From the NCBI RefSeq assembly GCF_910593785.1, contig NZ_CAJVAP010000013.1, positions 1 to 64,000 of the forward strand: a stretch of DNA of 64,000 bases. The letters are read 5' to 3'. Each line of letters begins with the position of its first letter. The first letter of the stretch is position 1. Below the pieces are notes generated by a model, which searched no databases, was not told the origin of the DNA, and saw nothing but the letters and a program-made list of their open reading frames with translations. Source of the stretch: Leucobacter soli (GTDB lineage: Bacteria > Actinomycetota > Actinomycetes > Actinomycetales > Microbacteriaceae). The translations under genes were made by a program, and so were the position numbers. Positions 17,460-26,250 of this stretch are shown in pieces.

Positions 17460-18172
17460 CCGCCGTCGACCGGGAGCACCGCGCCGGTGATGTAGCCCGC
17501 TCCCTCGCCCGCCAGGAAGAGGCAGGCCGCGGCGACGTCGTCGGCGGTGCCCAGCCGCCTCGCCGGCAACGCCGCCAGCATCGCCGCGGTGGACGCCTCG
17601 TTCTGGGTGATGGTCGTCATCGGCGTGTCGATCACCCCGGGAGCGACGGCGTTGACCCGGATGCCGCGCGCGCCGAGTTCGACGGCGAGCTGGCGGGTGA
17701 GCGATACGACCGCGCCCTTGCTCGCCGCGTAGGCCGCACCCGGCTCCTCCTCGTCCCCGCTCGCGTAGGCGATCGAGGTGAGCAGGACGATCGCCCCGGC
17801 CTCCATCGCGCGGGCCGCGGCCTGGGCGACCACGAAAGACCCGGTGCCGTTCACCCGCATGATCCGCTCCCACTCGTCGAGGGGGAGGTCCAGCAGCGAC
17901 TTGAAGCGGTAGATGCCGGCGCAGTGGATGACAGCGTCGGGCGCCCCGCCCAGGATCTCGGCGGCGTCGTCGAAGACGTGTGCGACACTCGCCGGGTCAG
18001 TGATATCGGCGGTACGGGCGGTGAAGCCGGGCGCCGACCAGGCGCTGTCGTCGAGGTCGACGCCGAGCACCCGGCCGCCGGTGTCGAGGACCATCTGCGC
18101 CGTGGCGCGGCCGATGCCCGACATGGCGCCGGTGACGATCACTCGTCGTGGGAAGAGGCGTTCGATGCGCAC
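17444..18172 (-). CDS. Short-chain dehydrogenase/reductase
   Basis: 242-residue classical SDR with all signature elements: TGAMSGIG at residue 14, CAG at 84-86 in place of NAG, Ser133, and Tyr148/Lys152 in YAASK. The end reads TGAVLPVDGGYLAS, nearly the same as the degenerate SDR at 9963. The start is GTG 18172, preceded by AGGAGG. The neighbourhood (transporter, racemase, two more SDRs) suggests it acts on a product of the same pathway. It converges with and overlaps livM by 16 nt. Confidence 0.9.
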   Translation of the reverse strand: MRIERLFPRRVIVTGAMSGIGRATAQMVLDTGGRVLGVDLDDSAWSAPGFTARTADITDPASVAHVFDDAAEILGGAPDAVIHCAGIYRFKSLLDLPLDEWERIMRVNGTGSFVVAQAAARAMEAGAIVLLTSIAYASGDEEEPGAAYAASKGAVVSLTRQLAVELGARGIRVNAVAPGVIDTPMTTITQNEASTAAMLAALPARRLGTADDVAAACLFLAGEGAGYITGAVLPVDGGYLAS

Positions 18173-18308
18173 GGGTGGGTCCTCCTGGGGTCGAAGCGGG
18201 AGATGCCGGTTCGGCATTCCAGCATTCCAGCACAGGAGCGGGACGCCGCGCCTCGGCAGAATGACGGAGACGGGAGCCCGCCGGGTGCGCCGGCCGGTCG
18301 CCGGGGCG

Positions 18309-18998
18309 TCAGGCGAGGGCGCGGTCGACGGCGGCCTCGATGTGCAGCTTCGCGGTGGGGAAGACGGGGACGGGGCTGTCGGCCTGCGACACCAGCAGCT
18401 CGATCTCGGTGCAGCCGAGGATGATCCCCTCGGCGCCGTCGTCGACGAGCCGCCGGATGATGCCGCGGAAGGTCTCCCGTGTCGCATCGCTCACGACCCC
18501 CATCGCGAGCTCCCCGAAGATCGCGCCGTGGATCGCCTCGCGATCCGCGGCACCGGGGACGACGACCTCGATGCCGTGGCCGGCGATCCGATCGCGGTAG
18601 AACGCCTTCTCCATGGTGAACGAGGTGCCGAGCAGCGCGACCTTCTCCAGTCCCCGCTCGCGCACGGCCTCCGCGGCGACGTCCCCGATGTGGAGCACTG
18701 GCACCGACACGGCCGCCTGCACCCGATCGACGAGCAGGTGCATGGTGTTGGTGCAGATCAGGATCATGTCGGCGCCACCGGCTTCGAGCCATCGTGCGGC
18801 GTCGGCGAGCCGCTCGCCCGCCTCGTCCCACTTCGCGGCCTGCTGCAACTCGGAGATCTCCTGGAAGTTGAGCGACGCGAGGGCGATGCGCGCCGAGTTC
18901 AGGCCGCCGAGGCGATTCCGCACGAGCTCGTTCGCCTCGCGATAGTAGACCGCGGTCGATTCCCAGCTCATCCCGCCGATCAGCCCGATCGTCCGCAT
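18309..18998 (-). CDS. Aspartate/glutamate (hydantoin) racemase-family protein
   Basis: 229 residues. The two catalytic cysteines of cofactor-independent racemases are present: Cys82 in ICTNTMH and Cys196 in LGCTEIEL. The N-terminus IGLIGGMSWEST is typical of the YgeA/Asp racemase branch. Hydantoin racemase belongs to the same superfamily, which fits the hydantoinase genes 10 kb away, but substrate cannot be assigned. The gap of 136 bp to the SDR gene downstream contains the short direct repeat GCATTCCAGCATTCCAGCA and no gene. Confidence 0.88.
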   Translation of the reverse strand: MRTIGLIGGMSWESTAVYYREANELVRNRLGGLNSARIALASLNFQEISELQQAAKWDEAGERLADAARWLEAGGADMILICTNTMHLLVDRVQAAVSVPVLHIGDVAAEAVRERGLEKVALLGTSFTMEKAFYRDRIAGHGIEVVVPGAADREAIHGAIFGELAMGVVSDATRETFRGIIRRLVDDGAEGIILGCTEIELLVSQADSPVPVFPTAKLHIEAAVDRALA

Positions 18999-19149
18999 GA
19001 GGCTCCCTTCCCGTTCCCGTGCGAGCGCCCGGCCGTTCGCGCGGGCTGCTGCGTGCAGGATCCAGCCAAGCCCATCGGCGGTCGTCCGACAACGGCAGCT
19101 TGGTGAACGCTGCCGTCACCGGCGCTTATGGCAGTGCGAGGGCGAGTGT

Positions 19150-19177
19150 TTCACACTTCGTAATATTCGTATAAGTG
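19150..19177 (+). promoter_or_regulatory. AT-rich promoter/operator region of the symporter gene
   Basis: A sharp AT-rich dip in GC-rich DNA. CACTT (19154-19158) and AAGTG (19173-19177) form an inverted repeat around TAATATTCGTA. A TATAAG (19170-19175) could be the -10 and TTCACA (19150-19155) a -35, although the 14-bp spacing is short. The leader to the symporter start is about 70 nt. Confidence 0.4.
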
Positions 19178-19245
19178 ATAGTTCCCATAACTCTTGCTTC
19201 AGTAATGTCGTCTACGATCCCGTTCCCGAACGACAGGCCGTGCAG

Positions 19246-20784
19246 ATGCCAGACACCTTCGACCTCGTGTCGATCCTCGCCCTCACTGCGACCCTCGCCG
19301 TGGTCGTCATCCTGATCGGTCTGAGGATCCGCCGTGTCGGCTTCACCTCGCTCGTCCTCATCGCCCTCGCCCTCGGGATCGGCATCGGAGTGCTCTTCCA
19401 GGGCCACCTCGACTACGTCGCCTTCATCGGGGACGCCTACATCCAGATCATCACCGCCATCGTGGCTCCGCTGATCTTCATCTCGATCCTCTCCAGCGTG
19501 ACTTCGCTCGGCTCGACCGCAAAGCTCCGCACCATCGGCCTCTCGAGCCTCTTCTGGCTGCTGCTGACCAACGCGATCGCGATCGTCCTCACCCTGGCCG
19601 TCGCCCTCACCGTCGGTCTCGGCCGCGGTGCGGAGCTCGAGCTCTCGAGCGAGGGGAGCGATGCGCTCAGCGGGCTCGTGAAGCCGCTCGACCAGGTGCT
19701 GCTCGGCCTGCTGCCGAGCAACATCGCCGGCGACGTCGCGAGCAACGGCATTGTCCCGATCATCCTGTTCGCGGTGCTCTTCGCCGTCGCCTTCCTCGTG
19801 GCGAACCGTAACCGCGACCCCCGCCTGCAGACCTTCAAGCACTTCATCGACGGGGCCAAGCAGGTCGTCATGACCGCCGTCGGCTTCGTGATCGAGCTCA
19901 CCCCGTACGCCGTTCTCGCGCTGGTGGCGACCACCACGGCGACCGCCATCGCCCGGATCGAGACCGTGATCGCTCTGGTCGGCGTGCTCGTGCTCACCAT
20001 CGGGCTGGCGTTCGTCAGCGCCTACGTGATCAACGGGGTGCTGCTGCGCGTCTTCGCCGACGTCAACCCGCTGCGCTGGTTCAAGTTCCTCACCCCGGCC
20101 CAGTACACGGCGTTCACCACCCAGTCGAGCGTCGGCACGCTGCCGGTCACGATCCCCACCCTCATCCGACGGGTCGGCGTCAAGGAAGAGGTCGCCGCTT
20201 TCACCGCGCCGATCGGCACCACCATCGGCATGCCCGGATGCTCCGGCATCTGGCCGATCCTCGTCGCCGTCTTCTCGGTGCACGCGCTCGGCATCGACTA
20301 CTCGCTGGCCGATTACCTCGCACTCGCCGGCATCTGCCTGCTCGTCTCGCTGGGCACCGCCGGAGTGCCGGGCACCGCGATCGTGTCCGCAACCGCCGTG
20401 CTCACCGCCGTCGGCTTGCCCCTCGAGATCCTCGTCCTGCTGATCCCGATCAGCGCCGTCGCCGGCACGGCGAGCACCATGGCTAACGTCAGCGCGGCCG
20501 CCACGGCCGCCACCATCGTCGCCCGCCGGCAGGGCGTGCTCGACGACGCCGTGTTCCTGAGCTCCGGAGCGCCGGATCCGGCCGAAACCGCGGTCGACGC
20601 GGCACCAGCGGTCCGCGATGGCGCCTCCGCGACCCGCGATGACGCAGCCGTCCGGGCCGCTGAACCGACGGACCTCGACGCGACGCGGGAGCTGAACATC
20701 CCCGACGAGATCATCCTCGGTCGCTGCGAGCTCCCCGGAAGCCGCACCGCCGCAGAGCCGCCCCTGACCACGACCATCCGCTGA
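19246..20784 (+). CDS. Cation:dicarboxylate/cystine symporter (DAACS family, TcyP-like)
   Basis: 512 residues with about eight to ten hydrophobic segments. The substrate-binding serine-rich loop reads TTQSSVGTLPVTIPT, matching the family SSxxTLP. The second hallmark reads GTTIGMPGCSGIWP, the form seen in cystine transporters such as TcyP and not the NMDG form of glutamate carriers. L-cystine uptake is therefore favoured. The last 80 or so residues are a hydrophilic alanine- and arginine-rich cytoplasmic tail. The ATG at 19246 has no strong ribosome site; in-frame upstream sequence does not look like protein of this family. It is probably co-transcribed with the two exported proteins that follow. 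Confidence 0.85.
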   Translation: MPDTFDLVSILALTATLAVVVILIGLRIRRVGFTSLVLIALALGIGIGVLFQGHLDYVAFIGDAYIQIITAIVAPLIFISILSSVTSLGSTAKLRTIGLSSLFWLLLTNAIAIVLTLAVALTVGLGRGAELELSSEGSDALSGLVKPLDQVLLGLLPSNIAGDVASNGIVPIILFAVLFAVAFLVANRNRDPRLQTFKHFIDGAKQVVMTAVGFVIELTPYAVLALVATTTATAIARIETVIALVGVLVLTIGLAFVSAYVINGVLLRVFADVNPLRWFKFLTPAQYTAFTTQSSVGTLPVTIPTLIRRVGVKEEVAAFTAPIGTTIGMPGCSGIWPILVAVFSVHALGIDYSLADYLALAGICLLVSLGTAGVPGTAIVSATAVLTAVGLPLEILVLLIPISAVAGTASTMANVSAAATAATIVARRQGVLDDAVFLSSGAPDPAETAVDAAPAVRDGASATRDDAAVRAAEPTDLDATRELNIPDEIILGRCELPGSRTAAEPPLTTTIR

Positions 20785-20817
20785 CCACGATCATCCGCTG
20801 ACGAAGGACGAAGAGCC

Positions 20818-21594
20818 ATGCCCCGATCCATTCCGACCACCCGGCGACTCGCACTCGGCGGCGCCATCGCGCTCGCGCTGGGCGTGACCTCGCTGACCGG
20901 TGCGACCGAGCTCCTGCCCGGGAACCCGCTCACGCCGGCGCCTGCATACGCCGCCGGTGACGTCTGCGACATCTGCGGTCTCGCCTTCGACCCCGTGGCC
21001 TGCGAGGCGATCGGAGGCTGGCCCTACGACTCCGTCGAGGAGGAGCCGCCCCCGGCGGTCGCCGGCGGCACCACTCCCTCGACGCCCAGCACGCCGAAGC
21101 CGGAATCCGGCGGCAAGAAGGAGACGGGCGGTTCCGGCTCCTCGAAGCCCTCCGGCGGTTCCGGCTCCTCGAAGTCCTCGGGCTCCTCGAAGTCCTCCGG
21201 GTCATCGAAGTCCTCCGGGTCGTCCAACGCGAGCACCGGCGGCACCGGATCGGAGAACAGCGCGTCGGCGAGCGACTCGTCCGCATCGGAGAGCACGAGC
21301 GCCAAGAAGAAGAAGTCCGACGGCAAGAACTCGAAGAAGAAGGTCGAGGAGGAGAGCACGACCGGAACGGACGCCGCCTCCACCGCGGCCCCGATCTCGC
21401 TCGCGGCCCCCGCCGAGGAGACGACGGAGGCCGCCGCAGCGGCGACCGCGCAGGATCCCGTGCTGCAGCTCGCCGGTCCGGCCACGCTCGGCGGACTCGG
21501 ACTCGCCGGAGCCGGGCTCCTCGGCTGGTGGTGGCTGCGCCGCCGGACCCAGGGTGCCGCCTCGAACCCCGACGACGGACTCTCCCTCGACTGA
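20818..21594 (+). CDS. Secreted, C-terminally anchored Ser/Gly/Lys-rich protein with CxxC
   Basis: 258 residues, no recognised domain family. Residues 1-46 form a Sec signal peptide with cleavage after AYA. The mature N-terminus has three cysteines (CDIC and VAC). Then comes a long low-complexity stalk with repeated KSSGSS units and a lysine-rich patch. The C-terminus has the layout of a wall or membrane anchor: a glycine/leucine-rich hydrophobic segment, GWWWLRRR, and a short tail. There is no LPXTG motif, so a plain membrane anchor is likelier than sortase attachment. The gene starts 33 nt after the symporter with GAAGGA before it. Function unknown; the cysteines and the neighbours hint at surface thiol chemistry. 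Confidence 0.75.
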   Translation: MPRSIPTTRRLALGGAIALALGVTSLTGATELLPGNPLTPAPAYAAGDVCDICGLAFDPVACEAIGGWPYDSVEEEPPPAVAGGTTPSTPSTPKPESGGKKETGGSGSSKPSGGSGSSKSSGSSKSSGSSKSSGSSNASTGGTGSENSASASDSSASESTSAKKKKSDGKNSKKKVEEESTTGTDAASTAAPISLAAPAEETTEAAAAATAQDPVLQLAGPATLGGLGLAGAGLLGWWWLRRRTQGAASNPDDGLSLD

Positions 21595-21653
21595 GCACCG
21601 AACCGACCACGACGACCATCCCCGACACGCACACACGCACAGAAAGCACACCC

Positions 21654-23606
21654 ATGAGAACCGATAGACACAAGAAGAGAACCGCGGCCGCCGCCGCGCT
21701 GACCCTCTCGGCCGCGCTCCTCGGCGGAGCGCTGACCGCGACCGCCGCGCACGCGGAACCGGAAGCGCCGGCCTTCGACTACTTCGCGCAGAGCATCCCC
21801 GGACTGCGCACGGGCTCGGTGTTCGAATCCGTCACGTACGAGCGCTTCGAGAGCCTGCTGAAGAGCGACGGCACCTACGCGTTCCTGATCGGCGGCCCGG
21901 AGGACGAGACCGTCGCAGCCGCGGCGGCGGAGATCGACGCCGTCGCGCAGAGCTACGGCGTGGAGGCCGTCTACGCCTTCGACCCCAGGCTCGACGGCGA
22001 CGCCGTGGACGTCCGCACCTCGAGCATCGCCGCGGTCGGGGCGCTGTGGACGAACCTGACCGGCAGCTACCTGAACCGCGACACGACGCCGCAGTTCGGC
22101 GAAGGCGACGACCCCTACCTCGTGATCTACGACCGTGCGCACACGATCGGCGGTGCCGAGGACCGTATCGTCGCCTCGCTCGGCGGCTCGCTGACGGCGG
22201 CCGGCCTCGACAGCGAGGGGGAGCGGCAGGCCTACCGCACCCAGGTCAGCGACATGTTCGGCGCGGTCGCATCGGGCGGGCAGGCCCAGACCGACACCCA
22301 GTCGCAGTTCGACTTCCTCAGCAACGCGGTGAACAGTCGTCACTCGACCCAGTACGTGGACGCCTCGGCCTACGGCGGAGAGATCCTGGGCGCGGAGCAG
22401 GAGCAGGACTTCGTGATCCAGTCGATCACCTACCCCGAGCTGCGCGCGCTCCTGGAGAGCCCGGGGGAGCACACGATCCTCTTCGGCGGCACCTGGTGCC
22501 ACAACACCCGCGCGGTGATCCGGGACGTCAACGACGCTGCGGCCGCAGCCGGCGTGGAGACCGTCTACCTGTTCGACCTGCGCCTCGACGGACTGAGCGG
22601 CAACGTGCTGCACATCCGGGACTCGGCCTCAGCGCTCTCCCACCTCTACGGGGAGATCGCCGACGGCTACCTGACCAACCTGCGCACGCAGTACCAGGTC
22701 AGCAGTGCGAGCGCCAGCCACAAGGTCACCTACTACCCCGGCGGCGACACCGGGCTCCCGCTGCAGACCGCGAAGAAGCTCCAGGTGCCCTATCTGATCG
22801 AGTACGACGCCGACGCGACCGACCCGATCCTGAACGACTGGATCCAGGACAACGGCGACGGCACCTTCACCGAGTACATGACCGAGTTCTGGTGGGTCAA
22901 CGGCCTTCCGGGCAGCCGCAACACGAACCGCTACCCGGCGACCCCGGAGGGCGACGCGAACTGGGCCGCCGAGCAGGCGAAGCAGTGGGCGTTCGGCGCC
23001 TCGGCGCTCGAAGCGCTCGACGGCTTCTTCGACCGGAGCGGCGAGGAGCAGGAGGAGCCGCCGGTCGTCCTCTCGGGCGCGACGCCGACGGTGTCGGCGA
23101 AGAAGCTCGCGGTCGGGCAGAAGCTCACGGCGAAGGCCGGGAGCTGGGGCCCGACGGGCGTCAAGCTGTCGTACCAGTGGCTGCGGAACGGGAAGGCGAT
23201 CTCGAAGGCGACGAAGTCGTCCTACACGCTGACCGCGTCGGATCGCGGCAAGAAGATCTCGCTCCGGGTGACCGGTGCGCTGGCCGGCGCGGAGCCGCTG
23301 GCGCGGACCAGCAAATCGACCTCGGCCGTGAAGTACGGCGCGCTGAAGTCTGCGACCCCGAAGGTGTCGGGCACCGCGAAGGCGAAGAAGACGCTGAAGG
23401 CCAAGGCCGGGAGCTGGGGCCCGAAGGGCGTCAAGCTGTCGTACCAGTGGCTGCGGAACGGCAAGAAGATCTCGGGCGCGACGAAGTCCTCGTACAAGGT
23501 GTCGTCGAAGGACCGCGGGAAGAAGATCTCGGTGAAGGTCACCGGGAAGCTCTCCGGGTACAGCACCGTGAGCAAGACGAGCGCGAAGAAGAGCGTCAAG
23601 CGATAA
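21654..23606 (+). CDS. Secreted protein with two thioredoxin-like units and two Ig-like repeats
   Basis: 650 residues. A Sec signal peptide ends near residue 34 (AHA-EP). Two units of similar sequence follow. The first begins near residue 58 (FESVTYERFESLL) and contains AFLIGGPEDE; the second begins near residue 258 (IQSITYPELRALL) and contains LFGGTWCHNT, a thioredoxin-like active-site position with a single cysteine at 282. Each unit ends with a similar strand: VYAFDPRLDG and VYLFDLRLDG. Residues 478-650 are two copies of an actinobacterial Ig-like repeat (GSWGPxGVKLSYQWLRNGK). The first unit lost the cysteine. It lies 59 nt after the anchored protein gene. An extracellular redox or thiol-carrier role is inferred; the exact reaction is unknown. 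Confidence 0.75.
   Translation: MRTDRHKKRTAAAAALTLSAALLGGALTATAAHAEPEAPAFDYFAQSIPGLRTGSVFESVTYERFESLLKSDGTYAFLIGGPEDETVAAAAAEIDAVAQSYGVEAVYAFDPRLDGDAVDVRTSSIAAVGALWTNLTGSYLNRDTTPQFGEGDDPYLVIYDRAHTIGGAEDRIVASLGGSLTAAGLDSEGERQAYRTQVSDMFGAVASGGQAQTDTQSQFDFLSNAVNSRHSTQYVDASAYGGEILGAEQEQDFVIQSITYPELRALLESPGEHTILFGGTWCHNTRAVIRDVNDAAAAAGVETVYLFDLRLDGLSGNVLHIRDSASALSHLYGEIADGYLTNLRTQYQVSSASASHKVTYYPGGDTGLPLQTAKKLQVPYLIEYDADATDPILNDWIQDNGDGTFTEYMTEFWWVNGLPGSRNTNRYPATPEGDANWAAEQAKQWAFGASALEALDGFFDRSGEEQEEPPVVLSGATPTVSAKKLAVGQKLTAKAGSWGPTGVKLSYQWLRNGKAISKATKSSYTLTASDRGKKISLRVTGALAGAEPLARTSKSTSAVKYGALKSATPKVSGTAKAKKTLKAKAGSWGPKGVKLSYQWLRNGKKISGATKSSYKVSSKDRGKKISVKVTGKLSGYSTVSKTSAKKSVKR
23133..23460 (+). 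repeat. Near-identical 58-bp direct repeat inside the secreted protein gene
   Basis: Positions 23133-23190 and 23403-23460 match at 57 of 58 bases (one A/C difference) at a spacing of 270 nt, which is 90 codons. They encode the SWGP-to-RNG core of the two Ig-like repeats. Such DNA identity points to recent duplication or gene conversion. Confidence 0.9.
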
Positions 23607-23619
23607 GCGTTCGCAGGAA

Positions 23620-23659
23620 CGACTGAGGGGAGGCGCCGGACGGTGCCTCCCCTCAGTCG
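23620..23659. terminator. Strong bidirectional terminator hairpin
   Basis: The arms CGACTGAGGGGAGGC (23620-23634) and GCCTCCCCTCAGTCG (23645-23659) are perfectly complementary. Three further pairs leave a four-base loop. It lies between the convergent secreted-protein and universal-stress genes and serves both. There is no long T tract. Confidence 0.85.
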
Positions 23660-23723
23660 TCGACCCTGCGGCGCAGGCCCGCTCGCCCGTGCGGTCGCGC
23701 GTACGGGCGAGCGGAGAAGCCGA

Positions 23724-24575
23724 TCAGGATGCGCGGGTCACGATGGTCGTGCAGGGCAGCGTCTGCAGGACGCCGTGGCTCACCGAGCCCAGCAGCAGTC
23801 GCTGGATGCCCCCGCGCCCGCGGCTGCCGAGCACGATGGTGTCGGCGTCCTCGGCCGCCTGCAGCAGCGCGGCGACGGGCGGCGACTGGACGATGCGGCG
23901 CTCGATCGTCAGATCGGGGTAGCGCGAGGCGAGCCCGGCCGTGCCGATCGCGATCGCCTCGTCGGCGGCCAGCCGCTGCGACTCGACGAGCTCTTCGCTC
24001 CACAGGTACTCGAGCCCCGGCGTGAGCGGGGGCATCCACGCGTAGACCGCGATCAACGGCACACCCCGGAAGGAGGCCTCCTCGGCGGCGAAGGCGATGG
24101 CGCGCTTCGCGGAGTCGGAGCCGTCGACGCCGACGACGACGCCGGGCTTCGGATCGTCCTGCTGCTCGGCGGGGACCACCGCGACCGGGCAGTGGGCCAC
24201 GGCCGCGATCTTCACCGCACGGGTGCCGAAGAAGGAGCCCGCGAACTTGTTGCCCGAGTGCGCGCCGAGGATCAGCAGATCCGCCCGCTTCGAGGCCTCC
24301 TCGACCTCGCCGATCGGGTGGCCGACCACGGCCGTTCCCGTGATGGTGCCGCCGAAGCCCGACTCGAGCGCGTACTCGCGCTCGGCCGCCAGCATCCTCT
24401 CGGAGGCCTCCTGGGCCTCGGAGAGGAACGCAACGCTCTCCGACAGGAACGAGTCGTCGGCGACGTGGAGCAGCTCCACGGAGGCGCCGCTCTGCGCGGC
24501 GCGCTTCAGACCCCAATCCAGTGCGGCGCGGCTGTGCTGCGAGCCGTCTACTCCGATGATGTACTTCTCGGCCAT
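23724..24575 (-). CDS. Universal stress protein, tandem UspA domains
   Basis: 283 residues with two Usp domains of about 140 each. The first opens IIGVDGSQHSRAAL and has LGAHSGNKFAGSFFGT. The second opens VVGVDGSDSAKRAI and has LGSRGRGGIQRLLLGSVS, the full ATP-binding motif G-2x-G-9x-G-S. The first domain has a weaker version. Members of this family bind ATP in the cytoplasm under energy or redox stress. The ATG at 24575 follows AGGAG. It lies 74 nt downstream of gapB on the same strand, and could share its message. Confidence 0.93.
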   Translation of the reverse strand: MAEKYIIGVDGSQHSRAALDWGLKRAAQSGASVELLHVADDSFLSESVAFLSEAQEASERMLAAEREYALESGFGGTITGTAVVGHPIGEVEEASKRADLLILGAHSGNKFAGSFFGTRAVKIAAVAHCPVAVVPAEQQDDPKPGVVVGVDGSDSAKRAIAFAAEEASFRGVPLIAVYAWMPPLTPGLEYLWSEELVESQRLAADEAIAIGTAGLASRYPDLTIERRIVQSPPVAALLQAAEDADTIVLGSRGRGGIQRLLLGSVSHGVLQTLPCTTIVTRAS

Positions 24576-24649
24576 ATCGCTGTTCTCCTGTCGCTCGGTT
24601 GCTTCGAGGTGGTCGCTGTGCTGGGAGGTGCGGGCTGCCGGGTCCGGCT

Positions 24650-26086
24650 CTACGCCTGGAGCGCCGGCAGGTGGGCGGGGTGGTTGCCGGCGAGCTGCTC
24701 GATGATGCGCACCACCTGGCAGCTGTAGCCGTACTCGTTGTCGTACCAGACGTAGATCACGGCGCTGTCGCCGGTGGCGACCGTGGCGAGGCCGTCGACG
24801 ATGCCCGCGCGGTTCGAGCCGACGAAGTCGGTGGAGACGATCTCGGATGACTCGACGTAGTCGATCTGGGTGCGGAGCGCGCCCGTCAGCGAGACCTGCT
24901 CGAGGTGCGCGTTGATCTCCTCGCGGGTGACCTCGCGCTCGAACTGCAGGTTCAGCACCGCCATCGAGACGTCGGGCGTGGGCACGCGGATCGCATTGCC
25001 GGTGAGCTTGCCCTCGAACTCGGGCAGGGCCTTCGCGACGGCCTTCGCCGCGCCGGTCTCGGTGAGCACCATGTTCAGTGCCGCCGAGCGGCCGCGACGG
25101 TCGCCCTTGTGGAAGTTGTCGATGAGGTTCTGGTCGTTCGTGTAGGCGTGCACGGTCTCGACGTGGCCGCGCGTGACGCCGAAGGTGTCGTTGAGCACCT
25201 TGAGCACGGGGGTGATCGCGTTGGTCGTGCACGAGGCCGCCGAGACGATCGCATCGTCGCCGATGGTGTCGTTGTTCACGCCGTAGACGATGTTGAGCAT
25301 GTCGCCCTTGCCGGGTGCGGTGAGCAGCACGCGGGCGATGCCCGGGTTCTGCAGGTGCTGGCCGAGCCCCTCGGCATCCCGCCAGCGGCCGGTGTTGTCG
25401 ACGAGGATCGCATCCTCGATCCCGTACTGCGCGTAGTCGACGCTCGCGGGATCGTTCGAGTAGATCACCTGGATCCGCACGCCGTTCGCGAGGATCGCGT
25501 CCTCGTCCTCGAGCACCTTGATGGTGCCGTTGAACGGGCCGTGCACGGAGTCGCGGCGGAGCAGGTTCGCGCGCTTCTGCAGGTCGTTCTCGGCGCCCTT
25601 GCGCACGACGATCGCCCGCAGGTTCAAGCCGTTGCCGCTGCCGGAATGGTCGATGATGATGCGGGCGAGCAGGCGGCCGATGCGGCCGAAGCCGTAGAGG
25701 ACGACGTCGGTGCCTCTGCTCGGCTGCGCGCCGAGTGCCGGGGCGAGCGTCTCGCGCAGGTAGGCGTCGAGATCCTGGCCGCTGGATGCTCGGAAGCCGT
25801 TCGCGAGCAGCGCGAGATCGATCGAGACGGGGCCGGGCTGGATCGCGGCGAGCGCCTCGACGATCGCCGAGGTCTCCTCCAGGGAGAGCTCGACTTCGTC
25901 GATCTTCCGCGCGTAGCTGTGCGCGCGGATGATGTCGATCGCGGAACGGCCGACGAGGCTGCGGCCGTGCACGGACATGACCACGTCGTGTTCGCGATAG
26001 AGCTGCCCGATCAGCGGAATCATCCGCTCCGCCAGTTCCTGCTTGGTCTTCCAGGCCTCGAGGTAGGCGTCCGCGCGCTGAATCAT
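24650..26086 (-). CDS. gapB: Glyceraldehyde-3-phosphate dehydrogenase, long GapB type
   Basis: 478 residues, about 140 longer at the N-terminus than glycolytic GAPDH. The extra N-terminal part (residues 1-125) is typical of the actinobacterial GapB group, as in Corynebacterium, where GapB works in the gluconeogenic direction. The NAD(P) loop GFGRIGR is at 132-138, the catalytic cysteine is Cys286 in SAASCTTNAITP, and the C-terminal WYDNEYGYS is present. It is cytoplasmic and probably interconverts glyceraldehyde-3-phosphate and 1,3-bisphosphoglycerate. ATG 26086 is preceded by GAAAGGA. The gene is divergent from the NIF3 gene across 164 bp. Confidence 0.93.
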   Translation of the reverse strand: MIQRADAYLEAWKTKQELAERMIPLIGQLYREHDVVMSVHGRSLVGRSAIDIIRAHSYARKIDEVELSLEETSAIVEALAAIQPGPVSIDLALLANGFRASSGQDLDAYLRETLAPALGAQPSRGTDVVLYGFGRIGRLLARIIIDHSGSGNGLNLRAIVVRKGAENDLQKRANLLRRDSVHGPFNGTIKVLEDEDAILANGVRIQVIYSNDPASVDYAQYGIEDAILVDNTGRWRDAEGLGQHLQNPGIARVLLTAPGKGDMLNIVYGVNNDTIGDDAIVSAASCTTNAITPVLKVLNDTFGVTRGHVETVHAYTNDQNLIDNFHKGDRRGRSAALNMVLTETGAAKAVAKALPEFEGKLTGNAIRVPTPDVSMAVLNLQFEREVTREEINAHLEQVSLTGALRTQIDYVESSEIVSTDFVGSNRAGIVDGLATVATGDSAVIYVWYDNEYGYSCQVVRIIEQLAGNHPAHLPALQA

Positions 26087-26250
26087 GTGAACGGTGGGTT
26101 CCTTTCGGATCTCGGTGTGATGGCCTGCCCGCCTGCGCTGCAGCAGCGCCTCTTCCCATTATCCCATGCGCGGGGTGCGAATGGACGGGAGCGCTCCGGC
26201 CCGCCACTCCGCACGGCGGCATCGCGCCGGCCGTCGGGTAGCCTCGACGT

